A stretch of 62,000 nucleotides of DNA from Bugula neritina (lineage: Eukaryota; Bryozoa; Gymnolaemata; Cheilostomatida; Bugulidae): assembly GCA_964035545.1 (NCBI GenBank), contig OZ037766.1, forward strand, positions 19,643,767 through 19,705,766, given 5' to 3'. Both the position numbers and the translations under genes were made by a program. Within the stretch, counting starts at the first letter, position 1. Each line of letters opens with the position of its first letter. The notes under the pieces were generated by a model. That model was not told the DNA's origin, ran no database searches, and worked only from the letters and a program-made list of their open reading frames with translations. This document shows, piece after piece, positions 35,801 to 47,791 of this stretch.

Positions 35801-36398
35801 AATAACTTTATTGCATTTTGTGATCAGTTACATTTTATTGGGCTCATATTTTATAAAAATCAATGAACAAATTTCAACCTTGCATGGTTTATCAAAATTA
35901 GGTTTGTCTGGTAAAAATGGCGCCGGTGAAAATAGCATGGTAAAAATGGCACAGGTAGAATTTGCAAGATAAAAGTGTCACAGGTACTAATGGCACAAAT
36001 GGCTAAGTAGGTAGAAATGGCAAATTTTCAATATTAAGGTTTGGGTGAGTGGGTTGAGAGCTTGGAATGGAGGTTTAGGTTTGGGGTTGGAGTTTAAGGG
36101 TCTGGGTTTGGGAAAATTTAAGAATATTGTACCATTTTTACCTGTGCCATTATTACCTGTGCCATTTTCATCTAAAATTGAATTAGGCATTTAACTTACC
36201 TGAGCCAAAATCTACATACTTTGTAAATTAATTTATTGTAAGTAATTTTTTTTTTTACAGTTTTTACAGACTAAAGTATACAAACTAGAACAGCTGCTAC
36301 AATTAAAAGATGTCAGAATTGATGAACTGACGCAGGAAAACATGCAGTTGAAGAAACAAAACAAGCTGAAGGTGAAGTCTAAGCCCAGAGGTTTCTGA
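29892..36398 (+). CDS. SPEF1: SPEF1-like (CLAMP) calponin-homology protein, six coding exons, complete
   Basis: Coding exons are 29892-30009, 31346-31457, 31750-31931, 32146-32260, 33055-33154 and 36261-36398, with phases 1, 2, 1, 2, 0. The product is 254 residues, close to the size of animal SPEF1. The N-terminal calponin-homology domain (residues 1 to about 115) shows the family hallmarks IYSWIDQIPLSRAKKN, ARDFSDG, AEVIAHYFPRLVELHNY and RKVLKNLNF. A variable Ser/Thr/Lys-rich linker (exons 4-5) leads to a C-terminal coiled coil (KVYKLEQLLQLKDVRIDELT). Known role of the family: microtubule bundling in the central apparatus of motile cilia and flagella. A splice acceptor at 29841-29842 just before the start codon implies an upstream 5' UTR exon. 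Introns 1 and 5 carry transposon relics. Start chosen as the first ATG after that acceptor. Confidence 0.93.
30880..31298 (-). mobile_element. PIF/Harbinger-like MITE, copy 2 (419 bp)
   Basis: Ends GTGTAGGGCCAC and GTGGCCCTACGC, flanked by TTA at 30877-30879 and 31299-31301. The interior matches copy 1 at 20,319-20,661 in reverse orientation (for example AATAAAACGCAATTTA and CCAGCCAATTAGGTAACGAC). It is more eroded: the 16-bp palindrome in the arms is no longer intact. It lies in intron 1 of the SPEF1-like gene, ending 47 bases before exon 2. Confidence 0.85.
33351..33688 (+). mobile_element. hAT-like non-autonomous element (338 bp)
   Basis: The left end reads CAGTGTGTCCAACC, and the right end, reverse-complemented, reads CAGAGCTGTTCAGC, the usual CAGNG-type hAT terminus. 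GGCCAC/GGGCCGC words near both ends resemble common hAT MITE consensus patterns. Flanking 8-mers GCCTAGAT and GCTTAGCT match at six of eight positions, as expected for an old 8-bp target duplication. No transposase. It lies in intron 5 of the SPEF1-like gene. Confidence 0.6.
35910..36175. repeat. Inverted minisatellite with a G-rich core
   Basis: At 35,910-36,020 about six degenerate copies of a GGTAAAAATGGCACA-type unit run in one direction. At 36,131-36,174 the same unit appears reverse-complemented (CCATTTTTACCTGTGCCATT). Between them, 36,041-36,118 is a G/T-rich tract built from GGTTTAGG and GGTTTGGG words. The whole could fold into a stem with a G-rich loop. It ends 85 bases before exon 6 of the SPEF1-like gene. 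Confidence 0.7.
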
Positions 36399-37703
36399 TG
36401 GAGTAACTTTGAACTCAACAGAATAAGGAGTTGATGGAATACTTCCTAGCAATGTCTTCCATCAGTTATTGCATAATTTTTGATAACATTATTTCTGTAT
36501 TTATTGAATTTCCAAGAGAGAAAATTGTAAGCATCATTTTATTTTAAATGATACATTGTGTAGTGGTTGGAACTTATCCTAAAGTGATGTGTTTCAGCGT
36601 TACAAATTAATTTATTTTCAGTCCCAGTATTTATGCAAAATCGTTTACTGCCTTCCAGTGTATTTTTAGTTACTTTGCTATATATTGCTTTATATTATAT
36701 TGTATATTTCAAGTTTGTTGCTTGATATTAAAAGTTCTTAAGGGAAAATTTCTCGTTTTTATCAGATTCTCTACTTGCCTAAATCACAGTAAGTCATGCA
36801 CTTACAGTCTCCGAAATGTTGACAATGTACCAGATTCTACTGGTGGGCTTTCAATGGAAAACCAGCTCCTTCTCTAGAGATATAAGAGAAGCTGGGTTTG
36901 ACTAGATATCAGGTTTAGGCTCCAAGTGAGCTCGTAAAACTCAACCTTAACAAACAAACATATACTACTTGCTCATGAGTGGCTGATTCAGATGCTATGA
37001 CTTCTACTAATTGCAAAATTAATAAAATAATTTGTGTTTTGTAATGCAAGCCCTAAGATTGCTGTTTAGAAATATTCTGTTAGTAACTTTATTGTAGACA
37101 AATTTGCATACATGCATGTTAATTTTCACAAAGCATTTATACTACATTTGTTGAGAAAGCATGATTCCTGATATGAGGTTTTCACATTGATAATATTCAT
37201 TAAGATTTGAGAGCTGTTATATTTTTAAAATTACACTTAGGGTATTACTTGACCATGTGCCATATAGCTTTTGTGTGATTTATCAGACCCATGACCAGCT
37301 CCTTCATAGAGAAGCTCATCTAGTTTAGTAGAAAACAAAGCAAGTATTATCAGAAATTAAAAGATTAATAATCAACAGATAATGAAATCTATCAACATCT
37401 AAACCATTATAAACAATGATTCAGGGGCTGATAAAATGCCAATCAATCAAACTATACACATTCTGTAAAAACAATTTTTGTGTAGTTATCTTGACATTCT
37501 GGCTATGTACAGCAAATAATATTACACTGCTATCTGCAGTATAGATGTTAATCATATTAATATGGAAAACAAATTATAGCAAAATAATAGTGTTATTGAG
37601 TCATGAATTGGTTTGCATATACACAGTTTCTCACTACTTGGACATCACTGTAGTTCACAGCATTACCTACTCCAGCTCACTCTTGTTACTATAATACCAA
37701 GAC
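36399..37703. other. 3' flank of the SPEF1-like gene and intergenic DNA
   Basis: No canonical AATAAA soon after the stop; ATTAAA at about 36,728 is a possible polyadenylation signal. No other exon is seen. Confidence 0.4.
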
Positions 37704-39124
37704 ATGAGACAGACCTGCTGCAGTCAGTTATTCCTACTCAGCGTAGTGGTGACTATGCTTGTCTCCAATAAATATGTGGGAGCAGCTCCTTCACTAACCA
37801 GTGCTCCACAAAACGGTGAGTACACAAAGAGAACTAGGTCTATTAATAATATTCTGCTATTATACTAGTAGTGAAGGGAGGCACATGTTTAGAAATGAAT
37901 GTATGTGTTAGAGTTGAAACCTAATTTCGCACACTAGCCATAAAACAAACCCTGTAATTTTCATATTTTAATCGGATATTAGTTATTTAGTAACATTTAC
38001 GTATGCAGTAGCTGATTGATCATCAATACCCCACACACTATTGAGCATGCAGTTACTATAGTTACAATTTATAAAGCACTGAGATATGGGTTTTTGCTTG
38101 GCTTGGGTTTATAATTTTTAGTTTGAATTATGTGATCCATGATTACTTTATTTTGTAGCATATGACAAAATTTTTCAACAAAAAGTAAAACTAAAAATAC
38201 TGCAATTTACTGCGATATCACAACACACATAAGGGTACTATTAGTCAACTAGAGAGTAAATTGTAAAAGCATGTGTTTTGTTTTCTCCGTAAATCCAGTT
38301 GAGAGTTGTGTGTTATCAATGTGTGTATTTTGCTTGAATTGTGATGTAATAACATACTGTTCTGATAACACAATGTTAAAAAGAAGTTGTTGTAGTCATA
38401 CATGAACTGAGGACTGAGTAAGAACAATAGCTACGCTAATGGAAACACATCACTGGTTATTCACTATATACATGATTTATAATCCGCTAGCTAACTGGGG
38501 GCAAAGTTTTGTTACTATAAATTATAACATTCTCTGGCCCAGGCCTTTGGTGTCTATATGACAACAGAGTTTATTATGAAGTTACCTCCCCAAAAAGTTA
38601 CAATTTTTTTCAGTTGCTGATGTTTCTTAACAATTATAATTTGAAATTAATTTAGTGTTGTATGTGTGCATATATGTAGCCTATAGTTTTCATTAAATGG
38701 TCAATAGCATACTATTAATGTATAATTAACCAGCAATAGTTAAAAATTGCTATCAGTGTCTGAACTTTGTTTTCTTTCAGTCTAGTAACTGTTGATGGCA
38801 GTTTCATTTCCTAATTTCAAACGCATTTTACATAATTTATATATTACTTATACCTGTTATTCATTTGTTTGAGTTACAGAAGTGACCCCACAGCAGCAGC
38901 GAGTCTGGTCCAATGGATGTGGATACTGTCACCCAACACCAAACAGTATTATGTCACAGTCTCCAGATTCAAATTGTACCAAATACATTTGGATAACAGC
39001 AACCGATAGAGTCTACACCATGCCCTGTGGTCCAGGAACAAAGTTTGACTTTGTTACTTGCACCTGCAACCATGCTTATGCTGTGGATTGTAAATGCAAC
39101 TCCAATTTCATTCCTACTAAATAA
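37704..39124 (+). CDS. Small secreted protein with a chitin-binding (peritrophin-A/CBM14-like) domain
   Basis: Two exons, 37704-37815 and 38880-39124, joined in phase 1 by a GTGAGT donor and a TTACAG acceptor, give 118 residues. The first exon encodes a signal peptide (hydrophobic SQLFLLSVVVTMLVS, likely cut near VGA-AP). The second encodes a single Cys-rich domain with six or more cysteines and the CBM14-type pattern CTKYIWITA...YTMPCGPGTKFDFVTCTC. Known domain role: binding chitin in cuticle, peritrophic matrix or shell matrix. Only one domain and no other module is present, so the protein is probably a small matrix component. Cys spacing is not perfectly canonical, so divergence within the family is likely. 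Start is the first Met giving the signal peptide. Confidence 0.8.
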
Positions 39125-40513
39125 TCACTGCAACTAGTGAGGAATGTGTTGAATTTTATTGAGTAGTATGATTTGTTCTAATATATGTAGCTACTATACC
39201 TACAAACTCTAAGTGTTTGATGTATCTATACTTGTGTTAAAATGAACTATCCCATTAAAATAATACCCATGAAGTCAATAGTTATAGCATGATTGTTTTG
39301 TCGTTATATATTATGTATAATTGATATAAAATGTATTTAACAATACGTAAAATTACATGGTCAGCAGTTCCAAGGTGCAGTTGACAGAACTTGGCAGCTC
39401 CATAATTCATGCTACACCACGGAGAGTTATTGCATTCTACGCGATTTCATGAGACGTATGATGCTAGCTGCTATTTGACCATGTTATAATTATTGTTACT
39501 ATTTATATATTCCTGCCTGTTTACATTGGAACCTGGAAGTTGCACAATCAGCTATGAGTTTATGGTACTCACTTGAAAATTTCATCCAGTAAGTTGTCTG
39601 GTGTCACAATCTAATGACCACTATTTATTAGCATGTGAAAGAGATTTTGGCGGAAATTTCCCTCAAGAAAAAATGATATTTTATATTAAGTAAGATACAA
39701 GGATGGTTAAAGTTAAATATACTTTAGTTAATAAGTATGAACAGCAATAATCTGAAAATAACAGCAATTTTTATAACTTTTCTAATTGACATTGTTTCAC
39801 TGCATTTGACTAAAATTAGTAAGACAATAGTGCATGGCATTTATGAGATGTACATTACAGTCTGGGAGACAAATCTACTGTTCTATGTGTTATAAGTCTG
39901 CGCTAAAACAGAATGAAATAGGTCAGCACCAAATAAACAGTTTGACATGTTGGCAATATAATAATGTATAAAGTTTTAGCCAGTAAAGAAAAAAATGAGT
40001 GAAGATGACATTTTCACCTATAACAAGTAAAGCTATTGAAGTTGCTGTTCCATGTTTTATTGCTTATCTTGCGCTTGTTGAGGCAAAGTGACTTGTAATT
40101 TTGATCATCAAAACGTCATCACTGTTCTCCTCTAGGCTAATTTTACAATTGCGTTCTTTATTGAAGTGTATTAGCTTTTTGCTTACTCATGATATTTCAG
40201 GCTATATAATTTACAACCAACAAAAATTCTATATAAGCATCTCTAAACCCCTTTAAAGTAGTTCCAGTATAAACCTTATAATGTTATTAGTTCACTGAAA
40301 TATGAAAAGTTTTCTAAATGTGAGAGAGATAGCTTACTGATTACAAAGTAAAATATTCATTAAAATGTTAATTAGAAACAAATTAAAGCCAAAGGCAACA
40401 GATTGAGATTGGTTAAGAGAACGGAAGCTGGTAAAAGCCATGTTACATATGTGAGAAAGATCATTATTATAGTGTACACATATTCAACTTTAATAGCAAT
40501 CAGCTTGAGAAAG
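39125..40513. other. Intergenic, no gene seen
   Basis: Contains a possible ATTAAA polyadenylation signal near 39,254 for the chitin-binding gene. Nothing else supported. Confidence 0.4.
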
Positions 40514-40640
40514 ATGGAGTTTGGAAAAACATTTTTAAGATTTTTTGTTTTTATTACTCTAATTTTTTCAACGCAAGGAGAATTAAATCATACAACTTAT
40601 GATTTATCAGTTGAACAACAACAGACCTACCCTCAAGATG
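40514..40640 (+). CDS. Signal-peptide exon of a possible secreted protein (3' partial)
   Basis: ATG at 40514 opens a 42-codon exon with a clear signal peptide (FLRFFVFITLIFSTQGELN) and a polar tail rich in Gln and Thr, ending at a GTATGT donor in phase 1. Architecture and phase match the first exon of the chitin-binding gene 1.5 kb upstream, so a diverged tandem relative is possible. I could not find the next exon before 45.4 kb. An in-frame upstream ATG at 40403 would bury the signal peptide and is less likely. Confidence 0.45.
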
Positions 40641-43600
40641 GTATGTAATTGAAATACAAAATATTTATATCAAATATTTATGTATAATTTGATCAACTTA
40701 TAATGTTTTGTTGGTTTAGATCAATAATGTATTAAATAATCCACTAATTTCATAGTCTATATTTTTAGAAAAAATCTTAAGATCAACACAATAAATAGGA
40801 ATTTCACTTAGGCACACTTTGACTGTGTTGAATCAAAAGTATTTCTGGTTTTAACAACAGTGTTGAAAAGGGAAATGAATAGGTTTTCATCCACTAACTG
40901 TGCTTTTATTTCAAAATAATTCATTCAATGCAACACAAGTAAACGGAATAATTCACCAAAAAGCATTGGACATCAATAGTAACTATTGCAAAACAATTAT
41001 TTATGAATACTATATATTCATACTTATCTTATGAAGGCAATAGTTAGAGTTAAATTACCAGTAAAATAGTATATGTAGAAGCACTTGTTTATAGTTTTGT
41101 TATTGAACTTTGCTATTAAACGCTGTAGTTCACTGCTTCAGCTATTATTTTAGCTAAAGTTATAAATATGCACAAGAAATATTGGAAAAGTGGAGGGTGG
41201 CTCAGAGTCAACCGCTTTCTCCAAAAGGTTTGGGGGAAAAGAAGCAAAAGCTTATCTGCGTATAAAAGAAATCCTACAAGCTAAAGCTATATGTAGAAAA
41301 CCCTCACATTAATATTATAAGAAAAAATACAAGGCCTAATTGTAATACAGTGAAGCTTGAAGTTTCTCACTCACATAACATACTTTGCTTTAAACACTTT
41401 TGGTGTGAGGTTTAGTTAATTTTTATAACTACTCAAAATAAAATATATTCTGGTATACTTTACTTTTGAAATTCTGTATGGTGTTATGTTCTAACCTTAC
41501 TCCTTATTATTTTTCCAAAGTAATTGGCGATGTAGGTTTATAAAGACACAAATATTTTTTCAACAAAACTTAAAATTTCATCTATTCTGTAGAATTGACC
41601 TACTTTTTGTTTCAGTGCTTTTGAAATTTTGTAAATGCATGTGCTTGTTTATTACAACTTAATATGTATTGTATTAATGCTATTGTTTAAAGTGCAGCCA
41701 CTATAATTGTATTAGGGTTCCTATATTTATATAGCGCGATTAGCATAAAAAATACACTACAGAATCCACAAATGTCTTTTACATAAACACTGGATAGATG
41801 CTAAAGTGATTTATATTTTATATATGCTCTGTTTTGTTTTATAACTTAAACAAAAAACATCTATTATTTGCAAAATTTTGGATGTTACATATACATGTAG
41901 TAATAAAGAAAGTGAGTTTTGAAAGTCACAAGGCAATCAAATACACATATTTGACATTAAAGAAAGAGCAACAATTATAATACTGAGGTCTAAATTGTGA
42001 GAAATGAAGGGAAATTTCATCTTTTAGTTGAAAACTCAAAACATGCGCCCTTGAAGTAGAACAGGTGCTAATAATTGATCTGCTGGTTATATAATGGAAG
42101 ATTCTGTTAACAGAGCCTTTGACCCAACTGCTTTGATAGTAAAATGATGACTTGTGTTCATTATTATACTCGATGGTGGGTAGTGAAACTAAAATTAGTT
42201 ACAAATAATTGCAATTAGTCTCTACTTTCTTAACTCCCATTAGCTTGCATCCTGTATTCACAGTGCTAGGCGTACATGTTATAGACTCCATAGTATAGAC
42301 TATAGAGTATAGACTGCTGCATTGTTCAATATTCAATATTCATTAGCTGCTGTAAGTTCGCCTTTACAAAACATTAAATAAATTACAAACAGCCCGACTA
42401 AGGCTTACTGCCCAATCAGCTATTCACTTTACTATATTAAGCTACTGTATTATGCTTCAAGTATTAAATTATAATTTTTTGTTTAGTGCTTATCCATACA
42501 AACTTTGAGTTATTGAAACAACGACTCAGTGCGCTGAGGCACATGTGCAACTTTTTCTTTATGCAAACACTTCAAGTTCACATGCTGTGGCAAGTTTAGC
42601 AGAGCAAATGATTTTCTGTTTGCTTTGATTTAACCTGTGTGCAGTCAAGCTAGAGTTGGCAACCATCAGAGCTTTAACATTGCCTGAATGTTCAGTCTGC
42701 ATCTATTAGACTGTTGATAGCTACAGTACGGTCAACATTGTCAGTAAAATCTTTCTAACTTGTTAGTACCAGCCTTTCAAGAAGGAATATTGGCCAGACT
42801 TGGTAAGTTTGGAAGAAACCAGTAGTTAAATTCAATTTAAATGTCACAGGGATAGACTATGCTATTTATTATCAATAGATAAATGTCTAGAAAGTAGGTT
42901 ATGCAATCATAATTGATATATTAAGTTTACTTGAAGAGCAAATTTGTTTGCTACAGCAAAGATATCCAACACTTTGCTGACCACTAAAACATAACCCAAA
43001 ACTTCAATTAAAAATAAGATTATCAATTTCACACTAATCTTTATTTTTTAGACTTTCTTGTATGAGCATTTTAATAATTAGAATAGGAACCTTGAGAGCT
43101 ACTTTTAAAATCATCTTCCATGCAAAACTTTAGACAGTCCTGTATAGTAAGAACTACAATATGGGTGCAGTATCTATTCAATCAAAACATTATTAGTTTT
43201 GGTACTTACCGAAAAAAAGAGTTTAAAACATGAGCCTTATGAGGGTATTCCTCAGCCGCTGAATCTACATTAAGTAAGTTTTTGTGTTTCTCACAGCTTC
43301 AATGTTCGGTGCTATAGAAGGCTTGCAAGATGTCATTTTTATTTCTTGTCTGAAGAATACCATGTTACAAGTAGACATATTAAAACTCAACACATCTGCT
43401 TTACTTTTTATTCTTTTTAATATTTTATTACAAACATTGCACTAGAATAACTGCTCACGGTTTTAAACCTGAATTCAAATAGATTTAAGTAAGCTGTCGG
43501 TGTTTACATCCATTCCTTTTATCACAGAGCTACCACTTTATTATCACCACTACTTTTAGTTATACCAAAGCACTTTAAGGTACTGCATAGTAATGTCTAT

Positions 43601-45462
43601 TTTGTTACAAGATTGGATAGTTTTCAAACACTGGTAGCTTGTGCAAATATTTGTGCTTTGAATTCGGTGCATACTTACTGAAGTAATTTCATGGTTCAAC
43701 TTGTGGACATTGCCTAATATCTACAATATCATTTTTCTTTTAGTAAACAATCTTAAGAATGACTTTTTATGGTATGTATTTCACTAAGTTATAGAAAGAT
43801 AAGTCACAAAGCCCCAATCACTGCAGGCATTTGATGTTATAGCCAAAAGCATTGTAATAGTATGTGCTATCTAGGCTGACACAAAATGTGTTGCAGCAAT
43901 TTCAAACTTCACTATATATCATTGCTTGACTTGACAAGCAATAGGTGGAGATATACTAACCCTACTTTAAATAAGCATATGAACATATGAAATAATATGA
44001 CGTTAAAAGAAGAAGACGATTTATCATTTGGGTAATGATACCTGAACTGTGCTTTTAAAAGTACTTTTGTCTCTCATAGTAAACTACGTTGTTACAATGT
44101 AACCAGGTTAAACAACTCTTTGCATAGTCATGTAAGGTAAGCTCTTGTGTACAATGCACTGCCAGATTTACGGATCTACCAATTTTAAAAATTTTATACA
44201 GTCGTACTTAGCAAATTTATTATTTGGTCTTCCAATTTAGTAGTGGTAGTTATCCTTGAAAGCATTGTTATTTTCAAATTATGCAACCTTGCAAGTTGCA
44301 TTTGTTCTTTGAATAGCAAAAAAAATTTCTACGGGTAAAACATTTCGATATGCAAAATTTTTACGACCAAATTTTGATTTGCAATGCCTAATTGTCGGAG
44401 ACTCTATGTATCACATCTAAAAATATGTTTTCTTGTGCAATTTTAATAACATGAAAATGTTACTTGAGGCAACAAACCAGACTTGCTATATGTGTACTAA
44501 TGAAGATTAGTGTAGTGTATTGCACAAAATTAATTCAGCTATTGAATCTCTTGCATAGCTATACTAAAACTGTTGAAACTTTAAATCATCATCTCTATCT
44601 TATTCCAAAGCGCTTCAATCTATAGCACATACAAGATATGGCAGATTAATTTCAGATCAAAGGGTTTTTCATAGAAACTAACCCGCACTTCTTTTTACTA
44701 TAATTATGTTTTTCAGAGTTGCATGCCATGGCAATTTGGCAGTAAATTCCAAGAATCTAATTGGATAATTTTATTAAGTTGTATAGTATAAATAATAAAG
44801 CAACCAACTGGTGTACTTTAATGCTATATAGTTAAGAGATAAAGAGGTAGCCTTGAATAAAATTATTTTAGTTTAGACATGCTCAAACCAATGCAAAAAA
44901 ACACATAGACATCTGTGATAAAAGCCAAGCTATTATTGTATGTCAACGCTGTATTCTTTCAGTTTCATTCCTCTGGCAATGATTTTATATTGATTGGTTT
45001 TAATTTCTGATTAAATGAAAGTCTGATAACTTTCTTCCTATTTGTTTGCACATTTGAGTTGGTTGTTTGACTCCACACTAATACAAGAGCTTACAACTTG
45101 GTTTTGGTTCCATGCCTTGTTATATTGCAGTGCACAAGTTGTGTTTACTTGCAAGAATTTAAAAATCTATGCAAAATATTATACTTCCAGAATTCTCTTA
45201 CAACTTTTGTTGTCAATTGAGTGAATATTGTAATGAAACACAGCTAATATAAAGAGATCCCTTCCTTATAGCTGTATTTTATTGCAATATTCTTTATATT
45301 CTTCTACATATTTTAGTGTTGGTGCGCCAATACTGAAATATGTAGCAAACAATTCTTAAATCAGTTTCTGCAATAATGCTATGGTTCAGAAAATTATAAA
45401 AAGTGAAATACAATGAAAATGTTTTGTTAAATACTAGTTATTGAATTATTGCTTATATGCAG
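40641..45462. other. Long gene-poor stretch
   Basis: No exon with good composition and splice sites found, although the downstream exon(s) of the gene starting at 40,514 should be here if it is real. A short TAGACTATAGAGTATAGACT-type local repeat sits at about 42,283-42,315. Confidence 0.4.
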
Positions 45463-45469
45463 TCTAGAA

Positions 45470-47791
45470 ATGCCTTCAAAGGCAACCAGGAAGATAACAT
45501 GGCGCCCAAGCTCTGTTGGTATTGGATCATCATTAACACTGAGTAGAGCCAAGCCAAATTCATTCACAGACAGTGAGAAGACCTCCTTTCCCAAAGTAAC
45601 ACATAATGTCAAACGGACGACACAGTCTGCAGCTTCTCCGAGGCATCAGCAATACTTTCACTGCGGTAGGTGAATGAAAGCACTAACCCGCAGTTTACCA
45701 AGTAGAGCAGCTATATCCTACTTTGACCCAACACTTGGATACTTTGCTATACACTAGTCAAAATATACTTTTTATAGCTATATACATACGTACATGTGTG
45801 TTATGGTGAAAGTAACATCACCTTCATATACAGCTATTGTTGGTGCAATTGCATAAAAGTAAGATCCTAATTTGTTAAAAAACTTTTACAGCAACAGACA
45901 GTTGCCAATTAAAACTTGAAATAAAATTCATTGCAAGATGTTTGAAGCCTCATTAAAAGCTCTGTTGTGAAAATGTTTTAAGTTGCATTTATACCTCTAC
46001 TGGAAAAAGTTCCGAGTTTCAGTTAACTTTACAATTTTTTTCTTCAATATCATTGCTAATGTGAATCTTACAGTGGTAATATGTCATCTGCAGAAATCAT
46101 GGGCAGACGTGGTTCTTAAGAGTCACATAAGCACTCTTTAGTTTCACTAATTTGCTATTTTGTCTCAACTTGTCACTTGAATTATCTCTGCATAAATGCA
46201 ATCTTTATAGTATGAAAAATTATGCACTCTAAATATTTATTCAGCTTCTTTTTTAATAGTTATATAATGACTTTCAGTATTAGCGATTTAGTAAAAGTTA
46301 TTCCTGATATGGTTGGGATAGTTGCTATAGCTTATATGTCTGTTTTTAAAGAAATTAAGAACCAGTTCTAATCATATGCAAGTAAAATTAATGTAAATAT
46401 TACAATTTATCTATAAGAAGGTGTGAGATCAATTTTTAATTAGCACACATGTTTATAATTTTAGAACCTCACATGCTGGAAAACAATTCAACTAGCACTG
46501 GTAGCTGGAACAACAGAAGTATTCCTTATGATAGGAGTGAGAGTCATGAGAAGACAAATGCAACTAGTCATTATAAATTCATCACAGACAAGTATGTTTA
46601 GGTATTATGAGTTATGACCTCATGTTTGTAATTCATATCCCAATGCTATAAGCATCTTAGTAGCAGTTGGACTTTTTATGCAAAGAAAAGAATGTAAACA
46701 TTTTCTTGTTCAACAAAATTCATGTTTGAAGTGTCTACTACATTATCTACTATATATATTATACTATAATATAACACACCTAAAACTGCAAACATCATTA
46801 GCTCCATAAACTTTTATTATTTTGACGATTTCAATGACATTTATTTTGTGTAGCAATTAAGAATAATTTTAAATAAATGAGTTGACCAACAGAATGATAA
46901 TGACTCATCTGAATGCTATTGTACACATGTAGTAATATGCTAAGAGATATTTCTCTATTAACCAGCTGGTGATCTTGTCATTATTTATAGATGGAGCAGA
47001 AGGTCAGCTCACTGCTCGGAGCTGCTGTTTTATAACAAGCAACATCTACAAGATTCTAATGAATGTTTGCTTACTGAACTTGGTGTTGGCAGACAACATG
47101 TCCAGACAAGTCCTAGTCAGCTCATTCAGTCTATCAAATCAGTGATGTCTGGGCAAAGAAGTGGGTAATACATCCTGCAGTAGGCTGTTTATATGTTAAT
47201 ATGACTTTCTAGCTTTTGTCCTTGCTGAAATGTCATGACACCTACTGCATTGTACTTAAAGTGAGTGAATAGGCAATATCAGCACCCAACCTATGCAAGT
47301 GAATTCTGAAGATTTGAGTTTAGCTGAGCACCTGAGTTCAGAAAGCAACAAAATTAAGGCATTCACTTTTCCATCAACCATGCAAGTTTATGGAACTGTT
47401 ACTGTAGTAATCTTTTAATTTATTACAAGCTGCAATATAAGGACAGGCTGCATATTATATGCTTTGTATATAAAATAACTTGTAGCATAAATATTTTGCA
47501 TTGCAGTGTAATAAAGAAATTTATAATGAATATTTATATTTTTATGCTACGACTTACCTTAGTTTAAAATTAAGCTGGTTCAAACAAGTATTTCTTATCT
47601 TAATTCTTAGAGAATCTGACGGCTACATCTGAAAAATCTGTAGATGTAAAGGAAGAAGCAAACACTGATGTATCTCATTCTCTATGCCTTCCAATGTCAC
47701 CTAACCGAATACACAGCGTAGCAGGGGAAGAGAATTCATCTAATATAATCTCCTACCACTCACTCCTCTCTGCTGCTATTACCAGTAGTCG
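45470..47791 (+). CDS. Unrecognised hydrophilic Ser/Thr-rich protein, four exons, partial
   Basis: Exons are 45463-45665 (ATG at 45470), 46465-46591, 46991-47160 and 47611-47791, with phases 1, 2, 1 and 2 at the donors. The predicted part is about 224 residues. It begins MPSKATRKITWRPSSV, is basic and Ser/Thr-rich, and has one more conserved-looking segment (HCSELLFYNKQHLQDS...ELGVGRQHV) in exon 3. There is no signal peptide, membrane segment or known motif. The third donor is GTGGGT and the last GTTAGT, both usable but not strong. If the last donor is not used, the frame runs on to a stop at 47,897 through non-coding-looking sequence. I do not recognise the family. Confidence 0.6.
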
